From the NCBI GenBank assembly GCA_947561585.1, contig CANNZV010001447.1:1-64000 (forward strand): a stretch of 64,000 bases of DNA, written 5' to 3'. This stretch comes from Caprella mutica (Eukaryota > Arthropoda > Malacostraca > Amphipoda > Caprellidae). A model generated the notes under the pieces. The model made no database searches and was not told the origin of the DNA. It saw only the letters and a list, made by a program, of their open reading frames with translations. Below, one piece after another: positions 25,401 through 37,400 of this stretch (the first letter of the stretch is position 1; each line of letters opens with the position of its first letter). A program made the translations under genes and the position numbers.

Positions 25401-28400
25401 ATAGCTATAGGATATTGAAAAAGGGAGTTTGAATATTGTTTTCAGAAAATTAAAATTAAATATCTTGAGAAAATTGAAATTAAATGTTGTCAGAAAACTG
25501 AAATTTAAGTTTTACAGAAGAATAGTATACAATTTTTCGAAAAAAGTTAAATTCAATTTTTCAAAAAGAAAAATAATTTTTTCCAAAATAGGGAACAAAA
25601 AATTTTGAAAGCCTCACCCAAGATTCCAACCATTTGGTTGAAGTTGAGACTGAAGTCATCCGATCCTTTTATCACATAGTTGATGAAGGCTGTGAGTACA
25701 GAGTCTCTGTGAAAAGATACCGTGTTAAACAGTTAAAAGCAAATATCAAATATCAATAAGTAGGTCATTTATAGTTATTCTAGAAAGCTACTGTTTTCTC
25801 TCATTATACTTCTTTCATTACTCAATTGCAATCTATTCTTTTTCAATAAAATTTATTCAAATTCAATTAAAATTTAGAGTCTTCTCCAAAATAGCTGCGC
25901 AAAATATTCATTTAAGGCCTAATATTTTTCTATTTAATATCATTATTTATTAATTTATTAGAGGCACAATATTAATTATAAATTACCTGTATCTAAAACA
26001 CAAACAGTCACATATTTAAATTAAAGTTATTTTTTACCTTTGCAGATTGCGGGAAGGTCATATTTTCATCGGCATTTACTTATTTATCATCTTGTTATTC
26101 GCATAACTGAAAAAGTGTTAAACCAAATTGTCTGAGATTTGGTGAAACGATTGGTCAATGTCCAGTGACCTGATGGTAGAATTTTGGGGGCGACATTTTC
26201 AAAGGTCAAGGCCATTTGTAACTCAAAAAGTATTAGACCAAATTGTCTGAAATTTGATGGTACAATTGGTCAATATCCAGGAACCATCTGGTAGAATTTT
26301 GGAAGCGATCCGGTCAAAGCTCAAGGTCAAGGTCATTTATAACTCCTTAACTCAAAAAGTATTGAACCATAATGCATGAAACTTGGTGTGACGATTGGTC
26401 ATTATCCAGTCAGTTGTTATTTCAATTTTGGGAGAGAACTGGTAAAATCGGCGGCGAAGGTATGCGCTCTACCGAGTGCACATAATCTAGTTCCCTATGT
26501 ATTACTGAAGGATTGAGAACTTTGAAAAAAATTGTGTTTTCATTGAAATTACTCAAACATTATAGATTTTTTACATGAAACTGTAATGTAGTTTGATGTA
26601 TCCGCTAGTTTGTTGTACTGCAAACTTCACGATTGATCAAAGACCTGGCAGTGGCCCTAATTTCATATATTGACTATTTCCAGTTTCCGTGATGTTCTCC
26701 ATTTATTACTTCAATACTAAAATATGTGTAATGGAGGGCGTACGTGCCACCCCCCATATCCCCATTTCTGCTTATACTGAAGTGTATTCAGTCGTTTAAA
26801 GAAATTTAAACGACTTAATTTTCATTTCATTAGTTTGGTATCTATGATACTCATTTAATAAAAATATATTAATAAATATTTTGCGCCGCTATTCTGGGAA
26901 AGACACAAAATTTATTCAAATTCAATTAAAATTTACTCAATTTCCATTATATTATTCAAATCCCATTGTCCATTAAATTCAGACACAAAGTTCACCTGTA
27001 TTTCTTTTTCTCACCTGTATTTCTCTTTCTCACCTGTATTTCTCTTTCTCACCTGTATTTCTCTTTCTCACCTGTATTTCTTTTTCTCACCTGTATTTCT
27101 TTTTCTCACCTGTATTTCTTTTCTCACCTGTATTTCTTTTTCTCACCTGTATTTCTTTTCTCACCTGTATTTCTCTTTCTCACCTGTATTTCTCTTTCTC
27201 ACCTGTATTTCTTTTTCTCACCTGTATTTCTCTTTCTCACCTGTATTTCTTTTTCTCACCTGTATTTCTCTTTCTCACCTGTATTTCTTTTCTCACCTGT
27301 ATTTCTCTTTCTCACCTGTATTTCTCTTTCTCACCTGTATTTCTTTTTCTCACCTGTATTCCTCTTTCTCACCTGTATTTCTCTTTCTCACCTGTATTTC
27401 TCTTTCTCACCTGTATTTCTTTTTCTCACCTGTATTTCTTTTTCTCACCTGTATTTCTTTTCTCACCTGTATTTCTCTTTCTCACCTGTATTTCTCTTTC
27501 TCACCTGTATTTCTTTTCTCACCTGTATTTCTTTTCTCACCTGTATTTCTCTTTCTCACCTGTATTTCTCTTTCTCACCTGTATTTCTTTTTCTCACCTG
27601 TATTCCTCTTTCTCACCTGTATTTCTCTTTCTCACCTGTATTTCTCTTTCTCACCTGTATTTCTCTTTCTCACCTGTATTTCTCTTTCTCACCTGTATTT
27701 CTTTCTCACCTGTATTTCTCTTTCTCACCTGTATTTCTTTCTCACCTGTATTTCTTTTTCTCACCTGTATTCCTCTTTCTCACCTGTATTTCTTTCTCAC
27801 CTGTATTCCTCTTTCTCACCTGTATTTCTTTCTCACCTGTATTTCTCTTTCTCACCTGTACTTCTCTTTCTCACCTGTATTTCTCTTTCTCACCTGTATT
27901 TCTTTTCTCACCTGTATTTCTTTTCTCACCTGTATTTCTCTTTCTCACCTGTATTTCTCTTTCTCACCTGTACTTCTCTTTCTCACCTGTATTTCTCTTT
28001 CTCACCTGTATTTCTCTTTCTCACCTGTATTTCTCTTTCTCACCTGTATTTCTTTTCTCACCTGTATTTCTCTTTCTCACCTGTATTTCTCTTTCTCACC
28101 TGTATTTCTTTCTCACCTGTATTTCTCTTTCTCACCTGTACTTCTCTTTCTCACCTGTATTTCTCTTTCTCACCTGTATTTCTCTTTCTCACCTGTATTT
28201 CTCTTTCTCACCTGTATTTCTTTTCTCACCTGTATTTCTCTTTCTCACCTGTATTTCTCTTTCTCACCTGTATTTCTCTTTCTCACCTGTATTTCTCTTT
28301 CTCACCTGTATTTCTCTTTCTCACCTGTATTTCTTTCTCACCTGTATTTCTCTTTCTCACCTGTATTTCTTTCTCACCTGTATTTCTTTTTCTCACCTGT

Positions 28401-31400
28401 ATTCCTCTTTCTCACCTGTATTTCTTTTCTCACCTGTATTTCTTTTCTCACCTGTATTTCTCTTTCTCACCTGTATTTCTCTTTCTCACCTGTATTTCTT
28501 TCTCACCTGTATTTCTTTCTCACCTGTATTTCTCTTTCTCACCTGTATTTCTTTTCTCACCTGTATTTCTCTTTCTCACCTGTATTTCTCTTTCTCACCT
28601 GTATTTCTCTTTCTCACCTGTATTTCTCTTTCTCACCTGTATTTCTTTTCTCACCTGTATTTCTCTTTCTCACCTGTATTTCTCTTTCTCACCTGTATTT
28701 CTCTTTCTCACCTGTATTTCTCTTTCTCACCTGTATTTCTCTTTCTCACCTGTATTTCTTTCTCACCTGTATTTCTCTTTCTCACCTGTATTTCTTTCTC
28801 ACCTGTATTTCTTTTTCTCACCTGTATTCCTCTTTCTCACCTGTATTTCTTTTCTCACCTGTATTTCTTTTCTCAACTGTATTTCTCTTTCTCACCTGTT
28901 ACATTGCCCATCTTGTAGTTTGAGGGAAAACTCAAAGTTATCCAGAACTGACGAGTCATTGTTTATTCTTTCCTCGGCTAGGTAGGCAGCTGTGGAGAAA
29001 GGGAAAAATGAGAAGGAAAGTTATTAAATATCAATCATTGGCAATAGTTATAGGATAACTCACAAAAAAATACCCAATATGTCTTAAGGGCCGTACACAC
29101 GTAGGGTTTTTTAAGTCTTTCCACCAGACTTTTTGCTAAGCTCCTTCTACTTTTTCCGCGAGAATATAAGAAAAAACAATATAATTATTATTTATTTTAG
29201 TTGGTTGATACCTGGAGGTATCATGGATACCAACTAAAATAAATAATGATATCGTTTTTTCTTTTATTCTTGTAGAAAAAGTAGGAGGAGCTTAGCCAAA
29301 AGTCTGGTGGAAAGACTTAAAAAACCCTACGTGTGTACGGCCCTTTAGAGTAATAATAAGTACTAGAGAGAGTCAGTGGTGCAGGGAATTTGGGATGGCT
29401 TTGGGCCTTATTTTGTTTCGGCAAATAATAAATATTAAGCAATGATGGTGGTAGAATGGATGGATACATTTGAAAGTATCTATTTTATTAAATACGATTC
29501 GAAATTTACCTTTTATTCATTCATAAACACAATATTTATATTCAAAGTTATGGTAAATCAAATGAAACTAAATTGAAGTCAATATATAGACCTACTTCTT
29601 ATACCCTTTTTTAATTATATAATTTACGGTGACGAATAAAATACTCGAAATAGAGAACTAAAATCATATGTTCATACCCACATTTCGATTACTGAAAGTG
29701 TCCGTATAGCTATCATCCATTGACTCACCACGAACCAGTTCCTTGGATATGAACCGCCCCTTGCCGTTGATGGGGAAAATTCCCCCAATCCACAGTTTAG
29801 GTTTGTTGTTGCTGTACATAGGGGTCCAGTTACTGAGAATATCCGCATGCGAGGAGTTCTTCAGCCAATCACAGGCTATCTTCTCGATGATGACGTCATC
29901 GTCATACCCACGCAGGTCGGTGATTGGTTCAGATAAGTAGATGGAGGACATTTTTAAGCGGTACTGGTGGAGAAGGTACTGGTAGTTGCTACCGGTCAGG
30001 TGGAACCGCTCTACCGCCTGTGAAAAAGTACCAGACAGTTATATTGATGATGGTAGCTTCTCAGTATTAGGTACACATTATTCCAATTTATGTTTCAATA
30101 TAGTGAAAAGCTTACTTGAAACAGAGTCCTCGCTGTTTTTCTGAGATGTTTTGAAACATGTTTTTCCAATGAGTGAAGTTCATACCTGAAAATTTAAAAT
30201 GAATATCTAGTTTTAATATTTATCGACAATGATTATCTAAACACCTCTTTCCCATTAAAAAATATTAGAATATTTACGGCCAGAATAACATACAAAACTT
30301 AAGCGTCTTCAATTCAGCAAAAGTTGGTTTAGAAATCCCATTTGGCGGAACAACTGATCGTATTAAGCGGCCTAATATGTAGCAAGTGATCGTATTAACC
30401 GACTGACTGGACGTACTCACCGGCAAGCGAATTCTTCAGAGGGGTCAATATGGTCCACTTTAGTACAGGGTGGGAATGACACGGGCAGAATGTTGGGCAG
30501 AGTTGACAGGGTGTTCGGCCACCAGCTGAAGAACACCAGATCCTTATCAGCAGGTCTGAATTGTTCTATAAAGTGGGGGGTGAGGTTCGGTCCTATCCAC
30601 ATCACTTTCACTAGCAGCTTCTGAACCTTCATCTGCTTCACCAGAAATGAGGAACTTTCTGTGAGATGAAAAGTACTGAGTTGGCAAAAAGAAACATCAT
30701 TGCTGAATTTGATATTGTAGAAGTATTCAGAAAAAAAATTGTTCAAACGGGTTCCGTATATTTCGAATTCAGCCGATATTTTTTTATTAATACAGATGTT
30801 CTAATATTGTTAATTTAAAAAAAACAATAATTACGAACCATCAATATTTTATCAAAATTATGAAAAAGAACATACGGGTTCACTGGTGTACCATCAACTA
30901 ATACGAAACCTTCGAAATCAAGTTTTTGGTACATATGTGTCCCAATACGGGAAGATTATTATTATAAATAGCAATGGCAAACTCAAAGTTTTTAGACTGT
31001 TCCACATTTTCGATTTCGGATTGAAAAAATAATAAATAACTATTATGTATTTTTCATTTCAATTGGTATCCGTGATATAGTTAGTAATAATTCAACTTTT
31101 GAAATTTGAATCAAAATTGTGTAACAAACAGTCCGTGACTCTATTTTAAACTTACGGTAGTCCCCCACGAAGAGAGTAGCGCAGGGTACGCCCCCTTTGC
31201 ACTGAGGGGGGGTGTAGACCCCTTCCTCGCACAGAAGATTCTGACAGAAGTAACTGGTAGGAAGAGAACAATAGCTACCGTCAGAAAATTACCTGTGCTA
31301 TGAAAAATTAAATACAGTAGAACTATTCAATAGTGAACTCCTCCATTAGGAATGAGTTAGGATGTAACCTGAATAGTGAATTTTCTTTCTTCAGTCCGTC

Positions 31401-34400
31401 ATAAAATAGCCATCAATTTTTTTAAATTGATGGAAATTCATCGCAAACTATATAAAATTTGTTTACTATTCAGTCTACATCCTAACTCATTCACTATAGA
31501 GGACTTCTACTGTATATTAGGATTAATATAAGTGGTTAGATGGAATGGTGACCCATACTAAAATCAATTTTTCGACTACTATGAGTGTCCCCCATAACTA
31601 AATAATTATCATAAATATTAGGATTCATTGAATAGTGTAAATAGTGACTCTAAAACTCACACTCCGTTTATGTTGGTGTACTGTGATCTCAACTTGAAAT
31701 CTTCTTCATCCGTTAGGGCGAAATTTTCAGCTGTTCTTTCGTTCATGAACGCCCTCCAGTGGTCAGTAACGAGTCCTCTATCGTCATCTTCAGTGGACGA
31801 GCTGCCTTTGGTTACAAACCAGCCGAAACGTCCACCGGAACCTTGTGAGCCACAATTCACCACGTCGTGACTACTTTGGAAAATGGCGTCCTTGGAAGGG
31901 GGTTTCCACACCTCCAGATTTATTGTGCCAGATTTGTAATCCGAACTGGAAAAAGTGTTTTAGTGAAGTTGATTACAGTTGAAAACAGCAAATAATTTTT
32001 TAAACTAAGGTGGATAGTATTGAAGAAAAAGTATTTAATTCCCAGAAAATTAAATCTATTTGAATACAATTAGTATACAGTGTACCATGTTATTCGGTCT
32101 GAATGACACGGTACACTGAAAAGATCCTTTCTCATATAGGCTACTGTGTCATATCGGCTAGTGAGTCATATAGGCTATTGTGTCATATAGGCTATTGTGT
32201 ACATATTTATCCTATCCGATTCTTGGATAAATAAATTGACCTAACGAGGCGATATGGAAAGATCGATCCAGATTTATGTTTCAACAAATGAAAATCATTT
32301 TATAACTATATCAGAATATTAGTATATATGGTGAAGGAAATACTCTAGGCCTAAATAATTGATATCTATTGTTATTTTTTATAGTTTATCCACCTGTAGG
32401 TTTCCATGTTGAATGGAAATAAGTTTATTAACTAATTTATTCTGATTGGAATATCTAAGTGATGATGAAACTGTTTTTAACAATTACTTTTTTAGTACCA
32501 TTAAAAACCGGTTTGTAGTGTGTATAAGTTACACGTACACTGTACAGTCAAGAAAAGTGTATGCGTAATGAATTTTATAAGTTTACTAATATCCAATTTC
32601 CAAAAATAAATTTAACTGTACCACTTTTCTGATGGGTTTATATACTATTGAATCGAATTTATTCTAAAATATTCTATATCAAATTCAAAAGCACCGCAAT
32701 ACTGTTATATTAAAAATTTATCAATATTCTAAATTTGATTTCTGTTAGAGAATTTCTTTGTTTCAGACCGAAGTTAGTTTGTTTGCCGCAATATACATTC
32801 CTCACCCTATATGGAATAAGTTACCCTGAGTGATACTAGATTTGATTTGTTTGATTTGTTTCATTACCTATCGTATGTAACATTAATGTCTTTATTCCAC
32901 AGATTATTTGAAATCCCAATTTTAACTAGTTAAATTTCTTAATTTAATATCTATAAAGTGAAACCTTTTAAGGTATCGTCACAATGGAAATAATTTACGA
33001 AGGAAAGATGGAGAGCACACAGGACGTCTTCAGGAACTACCTGATAAACTGCGAGAAAAACTTCTGCGCTAATTTCCGCAACAGTTTTGGAATAGCTTTT
33101 CAGCTCTGTTACGATATCAAGAAGGTGATTACAATGTGTATTGCAAACGAAGATAAACTCTCTCCAATCGTTATCTCGTCAGAATTGTCTGTTATCATCA
33201 GTTTCGTACAATCGGTAGAATCTTCATACATAATTTCTATGAAGAATCTAGATAACCCATCGTTCTCCATTGCAAATATGATAAACGAAATAGAAATTCT
33301 TCTTAAATCAAAGTGTTCTCCATTGGACAGTTTAGTGAATGGTTTTAAAAGTGCCGTAGATGTGCATGAACACGCTAACGGAATATTTTATCATCAACTG
33401 AAGATGCATTTCAGACGATTTAGCTTCATTTTCAAAAGACATTTCCCTACTCTTGAAGCTTGGAGTCCGGTGGGAGCTATTGTCATCAATGAGTTAATGT
33501 TTGCGATACGGAAAATATCTGATGGTGAAATAATGTTAGAAAAACAATATATTGCAGAAAGTAATACAGATGTGATGATACCAGATTATTATAGGTATCG
33601 TGATCTGAGACTGCGTATGAATCAAACGACAGCCTTTACTTTGGACGAAGTATCATCTAACCTGGATCAATTATTAGGTACCTCCTCTAAAGCTATTATA
33701 CCTCAGGAAACTTCTTTTTGCAACAGCGCGACTGAATTGGTAGCAATGGCTAGAGATTATCAAAATCGCATCTGGAGGAAGATTAGGTTCGACAGACCGA
33801 TCATAGACTACATTTTCCTTATGAGTAATACTTTGCTGATTAAAGCTGTGAATATGAGTCCTAATATTAACTTCATAGATTTAGATCGGTTGTTGACCTG
33901 TATTTATAGTGTCTTGGATAAAATTCTACCTGAAGTTGTAAAAATATTGAACAATGTAACTTCAGTTATTGATCTGGCAAAAGAATGCACTTACGTGTTC
34001 AATCATACGTATATCCTCTGTGATAAAAATAGAGTTTCAAGAGCAACCTTTGAGGAATACATAAATATTTTGTACAAGTACCTAGTTTTTCACATACTAC
34101 CGACATTATCTAAATTTCCAGAATGGCCTTTCTTTTTCACGATGAAAAGATCTAATGTATACATCTACAGAATATTTAAACCTAACGAAATAGAACCAGG
34201 TTGTGTTAAATCCTACTGGAAAGCCAAGTTTGATGTCTTCAAGCGTTTCGAAGAATTCATGAAAGACACAAACCCAAAACGAGTTTGTGTTGTATGTTCA
34301 CGTGTTATGGAAAAACCGGAGGAAGTTGCTATTCTGGAAGAATGTAACCATACATGTTGCGTTAAATGTCTGATGCAAGTGATCAACTTCACGTCAGACG

Positions 34401-37400
34401 AATTAAAGGAAGGAAGACGCGTTACAAATTCGTGAGTGATTGTAAAGATTCCATACTCAACGGGAAATCCATATTTTCAGAGGTTATTTAAACTCAGCGT
34501 TGAAGTCATTTTTGGTTTTATTTTAATTCTAACCAAAGAAACCAATAAAACCTTCAACGCAGAGTTTAAAGAACCTCCGAAAGTTCGTGAGTAAAGACCT
34601 ATCATAACTGGTGAATTATTTTAATGTTTGGAAGAGTTTAGTTAGCATTGTTTTTCGGGGATTAATAATTTCTTTTTAATCCACAGATTCGTGTGCCCAC
34701 ACTCCAGTTGCCCAATAAAGCACATGAATTTCATAACTGGTTCAGCCTACAAACAAATCAGAGATCAAATTTATTCAGAGTTTGGGGAAGCTGTCTTGGT
34801 ATCTTATTGAAGAAATATACATGTAGTTGGAGAGTTTACATCTATATGTATTTTTAGAAGTTTGTATTTCCCATCTATACTTGAATTTTTTTAACGTTTT
34901 AGCTGTTTTCTAATTTTAAGCGACTTCAATAATTTTTAATTTAGTCTAACTTTTAATAAGAATAACTTTATTTAATAATTCAAGGTCCATACATTTTCAT
35001 AATGAATCTTGAAACTAATTTTTATTACATTAAACTTTGTTTTTTGTTATTTACTTCATTCCTCTGTTATTACCTAAAAGAATATAGGGTTAATATCATA
35101 AAGTTGTCTGTTGTGAATGAAAGTAAAGATGGATGGTGTTCCTTCGGGCACCGAACTGTAATAATATTGATTACGCATTATCCTTTTTTCATTATTTAAC
35201 ACGCAGTTTTAAGGGATAGCACTAAGGCTATGCTCTTCAATTGCAAGATCTTGGATTTTTGTATTTGGTAGGCTTCATTTACTATAACCACATAATTTTA
35301 CATCAGTGAGTGTAGCCACCGGTGCTGTTGAAATAATTACATTCTTGGTTAACGATTGCATTCACTGAGTAGCTTTTCTGCGCAGACTTGTGGTAGTTGA
35401 CTTTGTTCATGGAACCACTTTCTTTTCTGACTGCTTTTTTGAGTCTCCTGAACTTACTATTTTTTGACTTCGGCTGTATGGCCTATGTTGGCCATACAGC
35501 CGTATGGCCTATGTATAAAAAAAGCAAAAAAATTCATTGGCGTATATACTGGACCAAGATGCATATTATTAGTATTGATGGAAATTGCATATTGTATGCC
35601 ATTAATTATTCAATGCAGTGTGCATACTAGATGCTCTCTAAGTCTGTTACGGAATATGGATTAAAATTAATCTAATTGGATAGGTATAATAGGTTTGAAT
35701 TCCGTACATTACTCTAACTTTAGTCATGACTCGAAATTGATAGGCCTTCTCGTTAGATCAGCGGTTCCCTAGAAGAGGCCCCTTGCTAAGAAAATTCAAG
35801 AAAGTAAGTCTTTAATTAGTTAATTTAAACAGATTTGTATTCGGTTACTTAAATATATTAAAATTATATACGTGGCTATTAGTTTTCATACTTTTCGAAT
35901 AATACAACTCCTAATTTAAAATGAATTCTTTTATTTATTTATCAATAAAGTTTTAAATTTGAATAATCGGTTTGTTAAAATTCACTAAAGTAAACGCCCT
36001 AAAATAATTAAATCTCAAGGGGTCCACAATGAAAATAGTTTTCTATGTGGGGGGTCGCTGAAGAAAACGGTATGGGGAACCACTTGGTTCCCCTTATATA
36101 TCAAGCTTTGCATATATGCAACATTTACATTGCAGAAGGTCACATCCCTCGCAATTAGTTATAAACATCCTAGGTAAAGTACTGTTCTAGCGGAAATTCT
36201 TTGAAGTGGATACACAATCGAATCCAAATATCTTTGTTTGGGCAAATCTTAAGAGCACGTTGCCTAAAATCACTGAAAGAGTTCAATGAATTCATTAAGG
36301 AGGATCAGGAGCTGCCAAAATTTGGATTCCACGGAAGAGCTGTAAGGCGTTTCCATTTTTTTCAAACCCTGTTATAAATTACACTAATAAATAATTTCTA
36401 CATTATAAATATTATTCAAAGGTCGCACAGTGTATATAGGTGAAATTGTTAATTAGGTTGAAAAATGTTTCTTAACTGTTCTACAATTTTCCGTTTTTGT
36501 AACTAAAAAATCCGGGTACAGTTAACAACACAATATTGAAATTTTTATTTCAACATGGTATTAATTGGAATCAATTCACATTAATTTTGGGTTTCCTGAA
36601 TACGGTATACAAGTTTGGTTATTATTTTTTTTCATCAAATATTAGTTCCAAGACGAGTAGAAAAACGGCTTCATTGGCTAAAGGAATATAAATTTACTAA
36701 TATTTCAGTCACTCATTAGGTGATTACTTTAGATGATTATAATAACTTTCGATTGCTAATGCATTTTATGATCCAGGTATATCTAATCATTTGCTAATTC
36801 ATTGTATGTTTATTTTATTGATATTAAGGCCCGTTTACACGCTACGTTAAATAGGAGCGATTTATTGAGCACAGAGATCGCAGTAATTTATCAGATGATT
36901 GAAACGGGGTTTACACGCAACGATTTTTACTCCAATATCTTTATTTTTCACTAGCCGTCATGGACGAAACATTATGATGGTCTGCATTTAGCATTATATA
37001 TTGAGTTAGATTGCAACGATATTGGAACCCTGTTTACACGTTCAAACTTATCGTTACGATTCGTATAAATTTGAGCCTGCTAGCACCAATCACACAATCC
37101 AATTCCAACTCCAATAAATCGCCAAGATCACCTGTTTACACGTACTGATAGGGTCAAGCAGGTAAATTGCGGCACATTAACAAACTGCGGCCTCTAACAA
37201 CAGAAATGTCATAGCTTCAAAACACTCGTTAAAAACATAGAATAATAAATTATAGCATGCACTGCGCTTATTTTGATAGGTATGCAACATTTGAATGTAA
37301 TTTCGGTTCAGAATGTTTCAGAGACTCTCTTGAGAGGACCGCGATTAAAAATTAAAGGGCCGCAATTTACCTGCATGACCCTAAATTGCAACAACCTCTT

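Noticed and set aside
26966..28918. 650-codon plus-strand ORF (LYFSFSPVFLFLTC repeats)
   Set aside because: Made entirely of the splice-site minisatellite. The real signal is on the minus strand, where the array follows VKR exon 9.
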